From UBA6168 sp031426435 (GTDB taxonomy: Bacteria > Bacteroidota > Bacteroidia > Chitinophagales > Saprospiraceae): a DNA stretch of 64,000 nt. The stretch is taken from assembly GCA_031426435.1 (NCBI GenBank), contig JANPLH010000612.1, positions 1 through 64,000 on the forward strand, given 5' to 3'. A model generated the notes under the pieces. It made no database searches. It was not told the DNA's origin and worked only from the letters and a program-made list of their open reading frames with translations. A program made the translations under genes and the position numbers. Shown one piece after another: positions 33,718 through 42,889 of this stretch; position 1 is the first letter of the stretch; every line of letters starts with the position of its first letter.

Positions 33718-34953
33718 CTATTTTATCACATATTTTGGCGTCGCATTGAAAGTTTTACTCACAGGTTCGCCGGTGATAATTTCCACCTCAAATTTTTTGA
33801 AGCGGTTGCCTTCAAACGAAATTCGCAGCGGCTCGCCGTTTTGCCTGACGGCGCTTTCAACAATGACCGTTCCCGATTCATCATAAACACGAGCTTCCGT
33901 GCCCTGGAAAGTTACCTGCTCGAAGATGATTTCGTATTTTTTTAAAAAATCATCGGGAGGACAGGACAGGCAGGGCGGAATGGGCCATCGCAGGCGCAAC
34001 CTCGCCCACCAGGCAACTTCAATCGGAATGCGGAAGCACATAAAACTGCCCGGATTCAGCTCGCAAAAGGTGCAATGGTCTTCCAGCAATGCCCGCATCT
34101 CCCTACCGCAGACGGCGCAAAACGGCTGGCTGGAGCTTTTCATCTGGCAAGTTGACTGAGGGCGATAAACCCCAAGGGCTGCATAGCCGCCGCCCTGCCA
34201 TAAGCCAACTACGCCCGGCGGGGTGTTCGACGTGGTGGGAATGGGCGTCGCTGCGTTAATCAAATCTCCCCATTTGGTGGTAGCCCGGTTGGTGTTGATG
34301 GTCAGGTTGGCATCATCCGGTTCGCCGCCCGACCAGGTGACGTTGTCGTCGCTGCCGTCGCAAACGTAGCAGGTGTATTCATCTGCCAAAAAACCGATCT
34401 TGTGCCCAAGCTCGTGGGTGATGATTTGCGCAAAATTGGAAGAAATGGAAGAAAAGACCAGCGTGCCGGCGCACCCGCCCCATTGCGTGTCGTTGACCAG
34501 CACAAAAGTGGCGTCGGATGCTGGCGCATAAGCCGCTGCTTCAAAGCATTTGGCTGGCGAATCGCTGCGTATGCAACGCTCCGCTTCGCCGGCGGCGGGG
34601 TTGCCGTAGCGGCAATCCAATTCCGTATTTTTGAAAATGCCGTCCTTCGGGTGGTCGCATCCGGATTCTTCCGACAGAACGTTGACCCGCCAGATGTTCA
34701 GTGCGCACATCGTTTCCGAGTAGGGAACCAATGCCCTCAAAGCGTCCACCGCTTCGTTCACTTTTTGATTAAAAGTGGCCTGCTGGGCAGCCGTAAAACC
34801 GTCTCCGATAAAAACAATATCGTACTTCTGGGCGGTAGGTCCGTTGCTAAGAACGGACGTGTAATATTGCCCGCCATTGGTCTGGATGTCCACCTGTGCA
34901 AGCAGGCGAACTGTAAAAAGCAAAATGAAATAGAAAGTAATGGATTTTTTCAT
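33718..34953 (-). CDS. M64-family (IgA-peptidase-like) secreted metallopeptidase
   Basis: The ATG before KKSITFYFILLFTVRLLAQ gives a signal peptide; the longer frame upstream is a low-complexity product of a DNA repeat. The conserved M64 opening (KYDIVFIGDGFTAAQQ) and the zinc motif HELGHKIGFLADEYTC (HExxH with downstream DEY) are intact, as is the late CxxC-containing segment PFCAVCGREMRALLEDHCTFC. The family includes Clostridium IgA1 protease. Its C-terminal 90 residues form a beta-rich domain. Two families of zinc peptidase are thus neighbours here, and both have signal peptides. Confidence 0.9.
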   Translation of the reverse strand: MKKSITFYFILLFTVRLLAQVDIQTNGGQYYTSVLSNGPTAQKYDIVFIGDGFTAAQQATFNQKVNEAVDALRALVPYSETMCALNIWRVNVLSEESGCDHPKDGIFKNTELDCRYGNPAAGEAERCIRSDSPAKCFEAAAYAPASDATFVLVNDTQWGGCAGTLVFSSISSNFAQIITHELGHKIGFLADEYTCYVCDGSDDNVTWSGGEPDDANLTINTNRATTKWGDLINAATPIPTTSNTPPGVVGLWQGGGYAALGVYRPQSTCQMKSSSQPFCAVCGREMRALLEDHCTFCELNPGSFMCFRIPIEVAWWARLRLRWPIPPCLSCPPDDFLKKYEIIFEQVTFQGTEARVYDESGTVIVESAVRQNGEPLRISFEGNRFKKFEVEIITGEPVSKTFNATPKYVIK

Positions 34954-34973
34954 GTCAGTAGAATTGGGAAAAC

Positions 34974-35051
34974 TCAAATCCAAATTCAAATTCAAACGCA
35001 AGGCGTGACGTGGGGCTGGGTTTGAATTTGAATTTGGATTTGCGTTTGAAT
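34974..35051. repeat. Inverted repeat of CAAATTCAAATT words
   Basis: Arms 34980-34997 and 35020-35037 are perfect 18-bp complements. The repeat lies between the IPT-like lipoprotein gene and the M64 gene. Confidence 0.85.
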
Positions 35052-35054
35052 TTT

Positions 35055-35786
35055 TCAACGCAACTTGATTTCACTCAAAAATTTTCTTCCCCTCCTGCCC
35101 TCCGGCGTCGTCAAATCCATTCGGGCTGATGCCTCGTAAAAACGGATAACGACCGCCTCTTTCAGGTTGGGAATTTTGACGGGGAAAACGCTTGGAGATT
35201 CTTTCCCTTCCCGGTGGATGCCTGATCCTTCGGGGTTTTCAAAAACCTCAGCCCGCTCTTTGACGGGGTGCGCAATGGAGGCTGAAAAAAGGAGGTTCCC
35301 ATTTGCCGCCATGATGTCGTAGGAAAGCTGGAAAGTGCGGGTTGAAAATTGCTGGTCGTACCCGCCGCCATAAGGCTTGTCGCTTACCAGCCTTAACCTT
35401 CCGTCCGTGTTCATTTCCAAAATCAACTGTTTAGCGGTTGCGGGTTGGATTTCAAAAGCAACCCTGCCTACGCTTTTCCCATTTTCGGTGAGGGAAATCG
35501 TCGTGCTTCCTTGTTCCGCCATTCCGATAGCCATCGGGACCAGGACTTCTAGGTGCCCCAGGTCATTTACGCCGATTACGGTAGCGACGGTTTTTCCAAA
35601 AGTCACTTGTAGTCCAGTAGTGCGGTCGAATTTGCCTTGTGAGCGGGCGAGCAAAATGGTTTCGCCGGGAGCGCTTTTTGCTGGCGTCACCGAGATTTCC
35701 CCGCCGCCGCCCTGTGGTGTTTTTTTGAGGTCACAGCGCATGCAAAGCAGCACTGATAGCAACAATAAGGGAAACAGCTTTTTCAT
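35055..35786 (-). CDS. IPT/TIG-domain lipoprotein of unknown function
   Basis: The ATG before KKLFPLLLLSVLLCMRC yields a lipoprotein signal with the cysteine near residue 17. Residues 30-125 resemble an IPT/TIG Ig-like domain (ISVTPAKSAPGETILL, VTFGKTVATVIGVND, LEVLVP). The C-terminal part is beta-rich and ends in a basic stretch (GRRGRKFLSEIKLR). It is 100 bp upstream of the M64 peptidase gene on the same strand and probably shares its transcript, which may point to a joint role at the surface. Confidence 0.7.
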   Translation of the reverse strand: MKKLFPLLLLSVLLCMRCDLKKTPQGGGGEISVTPAKSAPGETILLARSQGKFDRTTGLQVTFGKTVATVIGVNDLGHLEVLVPMAIGMAEQGSTTISLTENGKSVGRVAFEIQPATAKQLILEMNTDGRLRLVSDKPYGGGYDQQFSTRTFQLSYDIMAANGNLLFSASIAHPVKERAEVFENPEGSGIHREGKESPSVFPVKIPNLKEAVVIRFYEASARMDLTTPEGRRGRKFLSEIKLR

Positions 35787-36251
35787 AAGCAATGGAATTG
35801 AAGTGATAGGAAATGAGGGGCACAGCAGCGATTTGTCCCCCCTAAAATGAGTTGAAAATAATGGTAAGAAGATTTCACGTTTGCTAAAGCAAAAACAACA
35901 ATTATGTATCAACCCACCATCGAAGCAAATATACTGAAAACTACGGAAAAATTTGTGCAATAATCACAGGTTTGTAGTCCTGACACGGTTTGAAGAAGCG
36001 ATTGTCTTAACCCTGCTGTCTCAGGGTCTTTCCGGCGTAGTCTTTACTGATTTTTTGCATTGCAACGCTGGTTCTTTTTTGTTTAGTTGCAACCCCGCTG
36101 GCAACTGGTCTTCCCTTCCCCGCTGGTTACGGTCTCCGACCGAACACCAGTACCACACGTCTCCAACGTGCGTATGCAAAAACTCACCATTTACCAATCT
36201 TCGCCCCAGAACCATAAAACTTCATGAACGATTGAAATTAGTTTCAATGCG
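35787..36251. other. Gene-free stretch with repeat copy B
   Basis: About 465 bp contain copy B of the dispersed repeat (36096-36151) and TTGCAAC repeats around 36060-36093. No convincing gene is present. Confidence 0.5.
36096..36151. repeat. Dispersed repeat, copy B
   Basis: Shares GCTGGCAACTGGTCTTCCCTTC and CTCCGACCGAACACCAGTA with copy A at 33440-33510. About 15 bp of the middle of copy A are missing here. Confidence 0.6.
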
Positions 36252-38180
36252 TTAATCTATGCCATCACTGCAACCGCAATCTAGCTTGAGCTTCACGATG
36301 GGCGAGTTGATGATCACATCCTGAATGGGGTTTTCGCAAGTGCATTTATTGGGAACTATGAATTCCAGTTTCCTGGGGCCATAATATACGGCTTTCAGTA
36401 TAAAACCATCGGTGGCATCGTCCCACCTGGCCTTTCGTTTTTTGTTGTTTACAAGAACTTCCAACTCGTTGTTATTCACATAATACTTTAAAATACCGGT
36501 TGTCATGATATGTATATCCGCTATACGCCGGGGACAGTTCATATAGAATGTAGTGTTGTAGTCTTCTACCTTTCCAATGGTAGGGCTACAATTGAAATAA
36601 CCGGTCCGGTCGCTCATCTCGAACCTGTAGGTACCGCTGCCTATCCCCTCCAATACGTATTCTACCCCGTCGGGCTTGACGATGGGCCTGACCGCTTGGG
36701 CTTGACCATCCATTAAGAGTACGGGTTCCCTTTTATTGGCTTGGTAAAAATCAGTCGAAACCAGCAGTGTAACGCTGTACTCGCCGTCCGATGGTGTTGA
36801 GCTACCCACTGATGGTGGAGCTTCTTTTCGCACGCACTCCATGCTGATGGTGGTGTCCTTGCTTAGGTAAAGTTCGGCAGGGATGCAGAGGTATGAGCCA
36901 TCCGCCAAGCGGGCCTCTATGCGGTGTTGCCCCTCCGGCAGGGTCATTTTAGCAATGGAAAAATCTCCTTTTGGGAACTGGGAGGTAATGGTCTGCGGCT
37001 GATTGTCCACGCTCACTGTGCCAATGGCCGACCGTGTCAGTATGCCCAACTCAAACCTGGTTTTGGAACAACTAAGCGTATAAGTCGTCGAAGGGGGGCG
37101 CTTGATTTTGAAAGTACCGCCACAGCGCCAGGTGCTGTCGTTGACGGACAAACTATACGTGCTATCTATGATGAGATGAGGGATGACGATACCGGATGAA
37201 TCTTTCGTGAACGACCATTCGGCAGGTGGCGTTCCATTCACCAGTACCGCTGGTGCTTGCAGTCGCCTTCCCATGCGAAAAGTCGCTTCTTCCACGGTTT
37301 CACCAGGCGATGGGTCTAGCAAATGCCGGATGCCCAAGCCTGCTACCACCACCAACGCCAGTCCTGCTGCCAGTGCCATCAGCTTGCCCATGCCACCCCA
37401 CGCCAGCAGTGGTTTTTTCTTCTTTTCGGCCTCAAGTTGCGCCAGCAATGCTTGCCATTCAACGGGCTGTTCTTGCACCGGGCTGTATTCTGTGGTGATG
37501 TCCACGGCGAAGTTGTACACCAAATTGTAGTAAACCCGCTCGTTGTCCACCTTTTCTACGGTGGACACCTTCAAGTACAGGGGGAACTTGCCCACTTTCT
37601 TGGGCGTCACTTCAAATACCCATTCCGTGAAAGCGCTCAGCTTTGCTTTCTGGTCGAGGTTGTTCGGTGTCCAGATGTCAAAGGCTGTGCTATCCCTTGC
37701 CAGCAATTCCACACTCATGATGTCGGTCACATCAATATCATCTACCAATTTGGTGTGCTCGGTCGGCACAAAATTTTTGGTGATATGCTCCCAGATTGCC
37801 CCTATGCGAACCGTGCATGTGGTAGGTAGGTTCACGGTCATGCGGCTGGGGATGTTGTGCATGAGCTTCCCCTTGCCCGAAACATTGGACAGGAAGTCTT
37901 TTTCATCCTTGAATTTGCGGATGCCTTCTATAAGGTTCAATAAACCACTGCGAATCCGGTTGAGTTCGAGGGTATAATCCTCTTGGCCAATGGTATTGGT
38001 TCGGTTTTTTGACTCCAAGGATTTCAACTGGCCAAGCAATTGATACACGTCCTTCACCAAGGGCCGTTCTGCTTCAATCTGATTTGCTTGAAAATAGGAC
38101 AAGAGCTGGCGCAACGCCTCCTCTAACTGATTGTCAACGGTTAGGTTGTGGAGGGTGGTGATGAGTGAATTCAGTTCCAT
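36252..38180 (-). CDS. EAD11-type effector-associated transmembrane protein
   Basis: The first 95 residues fit effector-associated domain 11: a helical NQLEEALRQLLSYF, LLGQLKSLESKNRTNTIGQEDYTLELNRIRSGLLNLIEGI. Residues 105-240 are a beta-rich domain (KLMHNIPSRMTVNLPTTCTVRI, AFTEWVFEVTPKKVGKFPLYLKV) that occurs beside such death-like adaptors in Bacteroidota conflict systems. A membrane helix near 270-290 (LMALAAGLALVVVAGLGI) and a 350-residue PEGA/Ig-like beta region, presumably outside, follow. EADs recruit effectors such as peptidases or nucleases by homotypic contact. No effector with a matching EAD is next to it, so the partner is elsewhere. It may be a sensor that signals across the membrane. 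Confidence 0.75.
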   Translation of the reverse strand: MELNSLITTLHNLTVDNQLEEALRQLLSYFQANQIEAERPLVKDVYQLLGQLKSLESKNRTNTIGQEDYTLELNRIRSGLLNLIEGIRKFKDEKDFLSNVSGKGKLMHNIPSRMTVNLPTTCTVRIGAIWEHITKNFVPTEHTKLVDDIDVTDIMSVELLARDSTAFDIWTPNNLDQKAKLSAFTEWVFEVTPKKVGKFPLYLKVSTVEKVDNERVYYNLVYNFAVDITTEYSPVQEQPVEWQALLAQLEAEKKKKPLLAWGGMGKLMALAAGLALVVVAGLGIRHLLDPSPGETVEEATFRMGRRLQAPAVLVNGTPPAEWSFTKDSSGIVIPHLIIDSTYSLSVNDSTWRCGGTFKIKRPPSTTYTLSCSKTRFELGILTRSAIGTVSVDNQPQTITSQFPKGDFSIAKMTLPEGQHRIEARLADGSYLCIPAELYLSKDTTISMECVRKEAPPSVGSSTPSDGEYSVTLLVSTDFYQANKREPVLLMDGQAQAVRPIVKPDGVEYVLEGIGSGTYRFEMSDRTGYFNCSPTIGKVEDYNTTFYMNCPRRIADIHIMTTGILKYYVNNNELEVLVNNKKRKARWDDATDGFILKAVYYGPRKLEFIVPNKCTCENPIQDVIINSPIVKLKLDCGCSDGID

Positions 38181-38496
38181 TGCGCCTTAGGGTTACAATG
38201 GTTCATGAAGGTTTCTCGTTTCAGGTTTCAGGGAAGTACCTGCTTGTAACAATTTTGCTTACGTTGATTTGCAATAGAACCCATTCTAAAAATGCTATTC
38301 ATGTCCAATTGAGCACGAAACTCCCGTGAAACCTGAAATCGAAGATTCACGCCAGTAACCCTTCACGAACCATTGGGTTAGAATAATGGCCCTAATGTCA
38401 TACTAAAAATTCACTTTTTGAAAATAATCAAGGATTGCAGTGGTATTTGGATGGGGGGCATCTGCCATGCTTCGGGCCCTTTCCCTGCTTTTTTCA

Positions 38497-38605
38497 TTGA
38501 CAAGCCTTCCAAATCCATTTCTTCCCCCTCCACCCCTTTCGACAAGGGTTCCAAATCAATTTCGTCACCTGCTTTTTTTCATTGACAAGTCTTCCAAATC
38601 CATTT
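38497..38605. repeat. Three copies of a GACAAGxxTTCCAAATCxATTTC element
   Basis: Copies lie near 38499-38521, 38542-38564 and 38583-38605; copies one and three also share the preceding CTTTTTTCATT. Non-coding. Confidence 0.75.
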
Positions 38606-38659
38606 CCCTGAAAGATATACTTATGGATTCCCATTTGAAGCCCACCAACCCATTTCCCC

Positions 38660-38706
38660 AAAAAACGAAACGGCCCGCCGCAGTGTTTCTCCTGCGACGG
38701 GCCGTT
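38660..38706 (-). terminator. Terminator of acnA
   Basis: A 14-bp GC-rich stem (ACGGCCCGCCGCAG/CTGCGACGGGCCGT) is followed on the minus strand by CGTTTTTT. It lies about 100 bp after the acnA stop. Confidence 0.85.
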
Positions 38707-38803
38707 GTTTTGAGCCAGTATAAGTCCGATTAAGTAGGAAAATGTTTGGCGCAAGTGTTTGATAACAGCGCAATTTCCCAATTTCTTAATTTCCCAATTT
38801 CAA

Positions 38804-41080
38804 TTACCCTTGGCTCCTATCCTTCCTTATCTTATTCAGCGCCGACCCCGCCTTCACCCAAGCAATTTGCTGCTTGTTGTAGGTATGCTTAACCTCAAAG
38901 CTCTCCTGCGTTTTGTCGGCGTGGTTCAGCACGATGGTCAAGTTCTTGCCCGGCGTGAGGTTGCCCTTGATGTCAATCTTGTCATCCTGCCGGATTTTGT
39001 CGTAGTCGGCATTGTCCACGAAGGTCAGTGCGTACATCCCCTGCTTTTTCAGGTTCGTTTCGTGGATGCGGGCGAAGGACTTCACGATGACGGCCTTCAC
39101 GCCGATGAACCGAGGCTCCATCGCCGCATGTTCCCGGCTGCTGCCCTCACCGTAGTTTTCTTCCCCAAAGACAATGGTGCTCACACCAGCGTCCCTGTAC
39201 GCCCGGCCACTGTCCGGCACAGACATGAATTTGGCCTTGGTGCCACGCTTGCCGTAGTTGGCCACGCTGTTCGTCTGCTCGTTGAAATAGTTCAGCGCAC
39301 CGATGAGGCAGTTGTTGGAGATGTTTTCCAAGTGACCACGGAACTCCAGCCAAGGCCCGGCCATCGAGATATGGTCAGTGGTGCACTTGCCCTTCGCCTT
39401 GATGAGGATGCGCATATTGCGGAGCTGCTTCGTGGTTATCGGCTCGAACGGCGTCAGCAATTGCAGGCGCTTTGAGGTCGGGCTGACGGTCACCTGCACC
39501 TTGCTGCCATCCTTGGCAGGGGCTTGGAAGCCAGCGTCCTTTACATCGAAGCCGAGTGGCGGCAGCTCAACGCCCGTTGGTGGGTCGAGGCGCACAGCAA
39601 CGCCATCCTCGTTGATGAGGGAGTCGGTCAGCGGATTGAAGGTCAGGTCGCCAGCGATGGCCAAGGCGGTCACAATTTCGGGACTGGCCACGAAGGCATG
39701 GGTGGCGGCGTTGCCGTCGTTGCGCTTCGAGAAATTGCGGTTGAACGAGGTGATGATGCTGTTCTTCTTGTTCGGGTCGGTGGTATGGCGCTGCCACTGG
39801 CCGATGCAGGGGCCGCAGGCATTGGCCAGCACCACGCCGCCCATTTGCTCGAAAGCCTCCAACTGGCCGTCACGGGCCACCGTGTAGCGGATCTGCTCCG
39901 AGCCGGGCGTCACGGTGAACTCAGATTTCACCTTCAACTTTTTCGCTACCGCCTGACGTGCCAGCGAGGCCGCACGGTCGAGGTCTTCGTAGCTGGAGTT
40001 GGTGCAGGAGCCAATGAGGCCGACCTCCAGCTTCGCTGGGTAGCCGTTGTCTTTTACCGCTTGCGCAAATTTGGAGATTGGCCAAGCGAGGTCCGGCGTG
40101 TAAGGGCCGTTCACATGCGGTTCCAGTGTCGAAAGGTCAATCTCGATGACTTGGTCGAAGTACTTCGCCGGGTCGGCGTAGCACTCTGGGTCGCCCGTGA
40201 GGTGCTTCGCAATGCCGTCGCAAAGTGCTGCCACGTCAGCCCGGCCCGTGATGCGCAGGTAGCGGCCCATCGCCTCGTCGTAGCCGAAGGTAGAGGTCGT
40301 CGCCCCGATTTCAGCGCCCATGTTGCAGATGGTGCCCTTGCCCGTGCAGGAGAGCGAAGTTGCGCCCTCGCCGAAGTACTCGACGATGGCTCCAGTGCCG
40401 CCTTTCACGGTCAGGATGCCCGCTACTTTCAGTATTACGTCTTTTGAACTGGTCCAGCCGCTCAGTTTGCCCGTCAGCTTCACGCCGATGAGCTTAGGCA
40501 TCTTGAGTTCCCAAGGCATGCCCACCATCACGTCCACCGCATCCGCACCACCGACGCCGATGGCCACCATACCGAGGCCGCCCGCATTGGGGGTGTGGGA
40601 GTCCGTGCCAATCATCATCGCACCGGGGAAGGCGTAGTTTTCCAGTACGATCTGGTGGATGATGCCAGCGCCCGGTTTCCAGAATCCGATGCCGTATTTG
40701 TTGGAAATGGAGGCGAGGAAATCGAACACCTCCTTGTTTTTGTCGAGTGAGTCAGCGAGGTCAACAGCAGCGCCGTCTTTCGCCAAAATGAGGTGGTCGC
40801 AGTGGACAGTGCTGGGAACGGCGGTCCGGGTCTTGCCGCACATGTCGAACTGGAGCAGCGCCATCTGCGCCGTGGCGTCCTGCATGGCCACCCTATCGGG
40901 GGCGAAGGACACGTAGTCCACGCCCCGCTGGTACTCTTTCAGCGGTGATTCGGCGTGCAGGTGTGAGTAGAGGATTTTGTCGGCCAAGGTCATCGGGCGG
41001 CCCAGTTTTTTGCGGGCTTTCTTCAGTTTTTCTGGCAGCTCGGCGTAGAGCTTTTGTATCAAATCGAGGTCGAAAACCAT
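38804..41080 (-). CDS. acnA: Aconitate hydratase, mitochondrial-type
   Basis: The length of 758 residues and sequence pattern match the mitochondrial-type aconitase of Bacteroidota. The three 4Fe-4S cysteines appear in GLIGSCTNSSYED and NACGPCIGQW; the substrate loops ATAQMALLQF, GTDSHTPNAGGLGM and, in the swivel domain, FGEENYGEGSSREHAAMEPR are intact. It interconverts citrate and isocitrate in the TCA cycle in the cytosol. A TACCTTTG box (minus strand, 41131-41138) and a strong terminator indicate a single-gene unit. It diverges from the broken GT39 gene. Confidence 0.97.
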   Translation of the reverse strand: MVFDLDLIQKLYAELPEKLKKARKKLGRPMTLADKILYSHLHAESPLKEYQRGVDYVSFAPDRVAMQDATAQMALLQFDMCGKTRTAVPSTVHCDHLILAKDGAAVDLADSLDKNKEVFDFLASISNKYGIGFWKPGAGIIHQIVLENYAFPGAMMIGTDSHTPNAGGLGMVAIGVGGADAVDVMVGMPWELKMPKLIGVKLTGKLSGWTSSKDVILKVAGILTVKGGTGAIVEYFGEGATSLSCTGKGTICNMGAEIGATTSTFGYDEAMGRYLRITGRADVAALCDGIAKHLTGDPECYADPAKYFDQVIEIDLSTLEPHVNGPYTPDLAWPISKFAQAVKDNGYPAKLEVGLIGSCTNSSYEDLDRAASLARQAVAKKLKVKSEFTVTPGSEQIRYTVARDGQLEAFEQMGGVVLANACGPCIGQWQRHTTDPNKKNSIITSFNRNFSKRNDGNAATHAFVASPEIVTALAIAGDLTFNPLTDSLINEDGVAVRLDPPTGVELPPLGFDVKDAGFQAPAKDGSKVQVTVSPTSKRLQLLTPFEPITTKQLRNMRILIKAKGKCTTDHISMAGPWLEFRGHLENISNNCLIGALNYFNEQTNSVANYGKRGTKAKFMSVPDSGRAYRDAGVSTIVFGEENYGEGSSREHAAMEPRFIGVKAVIVKSFARIHETNLKKQGMYALTFVDNADYDKIRQDDKIDIKGNLTPGKNLTIVLNHADKTQESFEVKHTYNKQQIAWVKAGSALNKIRKDRSQG

Positions 41081-41130
41081 GGTGGTGTTTTTTTATGTTT
41101 TAAAATGCGGTTCGAGGTTTTTCGGGCGGG

Positions 41131-41138
41131 CAAAGGTA
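41131..41138 (-). promoter_or_regulatory. -7 box (TACCTTTG) for acnA
   Basis: Exact TAnnTTTG on the minus strand, about 50 bp before the acnA start. The -33 element is not clear. Confidence 0.5.
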
Positions 41139-41218
41139 GCGGTTTCCAAAGGAAATCAGGTGTTGGAATAGCGGTTTTTTCATTACCTACAAGAATTCAT
41201 AACTTACCATGCAAACAC

Positions 41219-41226
41219 TACCTTTG
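41219..41226 (+). promoter_or_regulatory. -7 box (TACCTTTG) for the GT39-type gene
   Basis: Exact TAnnTTTG on the plus strand 32 bp before the ATG at 41259; TTCA stands at the expected -33 distance. Confidence 0.4.
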
Positions 41227-41258
41227 GGGCTTGACCACCTAATCTATCTTGTTCTGAA

Positions 41259-42745
41259 ATGCTAAATGGAGTTGTACTACTCATTGAAATCAGTTTTCTG
41301 CCGATTGCCGTTTTGCTGCTGCTCAAGAGGAAGGCATTCAATGCTTCGCTGTTCCTCATCATCGCCGTTTGCGCACAATTGTTGTTTTTTACTGCAAATG
41401 ATTCCTACCTCCACCATTGGGACGAAAAATACCACGCCCTCGTTGCGAAGCACCTCGCCGAAAACCCGCCCAAACCTTGCCTTTACAAAGACCCCATTGA
41501 AGATTACAATTACCAGCAATGGACAAACAACCATATCTGGCTGCATAAGCCGCCAATGGCTTTGTGGATTATGGCTGGTGCTATTAAAGTATTTGGTGCT
41601 AACGAGCTTGCCATAAGATTGCCGTCCGTGCTGCTTTCTTTGTTGTCTGTTTTGTTGACATTTTTAATCGGAAGTGAGCTTTTTTCAAAACGCACAGGCG
41701 TTATTGCTGCTTTTTTCCTCGCCATTAATGGGTTCTTTATTGATATAACATCTGGCCGCACCACCACCGACCATATTGACTGTACTTTCTTGTTTTTTGT
41801 ACTATTGGGCATTTATTTGACCATCAAATATTATTCAAATAATAAAGTATGGCTGTTTGTCGCCGCTACCATTGTCTGCGGCTTGGCTTTGCTCACAAAA
41901 TGGTTGCCCGCATTGATTATTGTTGGTCTATTGGCCTAATTGGATTGACGAACAAAGTAGGGTTTGTCAAGAACGCCATAGCTGCAAGTTTATTCATACT
42001 AATTTCATTCCTGGCTTACCTGCCTTGGCGGCTATATACTCAACAGCAATTCCCATTGGAGTTCGCATGGGAGCAAGCATACAACCTGCGCCACCTGACC
42101 GAGGCACTGGAGGGGCATCAACACCCGTGGTGGTATTATCTGGATTGGATTAGGATTATCTGGAATGAAGCTATTTATCTGGTTTTAGCTTTTATCTTAT
42201 GGCGGGTTTTAAAACTGAAGCAAAAAAATGAATTATTGCTACTTATTTGGATATTAATTCCACTCATCGTTTTTTCATTTTCATCCACTAAAATGCCCGG
42301 GTATGTGCTTATTTCAGCACCAGCGGCTTTTATTTCAATGGCGCTATTTTGCGAGTATTTATTGGTGGAATTCAAGTATGGAAAATTGGGGATAGCTATT
42401 GTTCTTGCTATTGTTTTATTGGCACAACGATATTGTATTGAAAGGGTAAAACCATTTAACAGAGATGATGAAAAGGAAAAGATAACCGTTGAAATAAAGC
42501 GATTAATAGACAGCATTGGACATAGCCCGACCGTGCTTTACGGCAACCCATTCTCCATCGAAACCATGTTTTACACTGACTATATTTCATACACCAGTTT
42601 GCCGACTGAGAAGGGGATGGAAAATGCGCAACTAAAAGGTCATCAAATCGCTGTACTGGACAATGGGCAACTGCCTAAGGAATTGTTGCTGGATAGCCAA
42701 ATCTTGAAAATTAAGTCACCGTTGACTACTTTCAATCCTAATTGA
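41259..42745 (+). pseudogene. GT39/ArnT-like glycosyltransferase interrupted by a frameshift
   Basis: The first frame (41259-41939) encodes 226 residues with a signal-anchor helix, the family's DSYLHHWDEKYHALVAKHLAE and HKPPMALWIMAGAIKVFG, SGRTTTDHIDCTFLFF, and ends LPALIIVGLLA. The protein goes on in the -1 frame with GLIGLTNKVGFVKNAIAASL and runs to 42745, through FSFSSTKMPGYVLISAPAAF, a conserved region of such transferases. Joined at about 41930 the product would be about 490 residues, the usual size. The break is one missing base or two extra, near TTGTTGGTCTATTGGCCTAA. It may be a true pseudogene, a sequencing error or a rare programmed shift. Confidence 0.85.
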
Positions 42746-42756
42746 GCAGTGATACC

Positions 42757-42880
42757 GATTTCGCAGCCATTCCCTTTCGAACCGCTGCGAAATCTTTTAT
42801 TTTTTCCACATTTCGCAGCCATTCTATTTCGAACTGCTGCGAAATCTGCCTATATTTGCCACATTTCGCAACCATTCTAT
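42757..42880. repeat. Tandem repeat of about 53 bp with TTTCGCAG/CTGCGAAA hairpins
   Basis: Two full units and a truncated third start at about 42759, 42812 and 42865, each with TTTCGCAGCCATTC, then AACnGCTGCGAAATC. The inner stem is TTTCGCAG/CTGCGAAA. They fill the space between the broken GT39 gene and the ATPase gene. Confidence 0.85.
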
Positions 42881-42889
42881 TTTTTTGAG

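Larger units (their letters stand above)
38181..38803. other. Gene-free stretch with several repeat types
   Basis: About 620 bp. Contains an imperfect inverted repeat of GTTTCAGG/CCTGAAAC words (38189-38375), three copies of a GACAAGnnTTCCAAATC element (38497-38605), the terminator of acnA and a CAATTTCCC word cluster at 38771-38804. Confidence 0.6.

Noticed and set aside
39524..40447. Antisense frame of 307 codons in acnA
   Set aside because: Shadow of aconitase in GC-rich codons.
42757..42880. Idea of a CRISPR array
   Set aside because: The units are adjacent, about 53 bp, with no variable spacers, and no cas genes are near.
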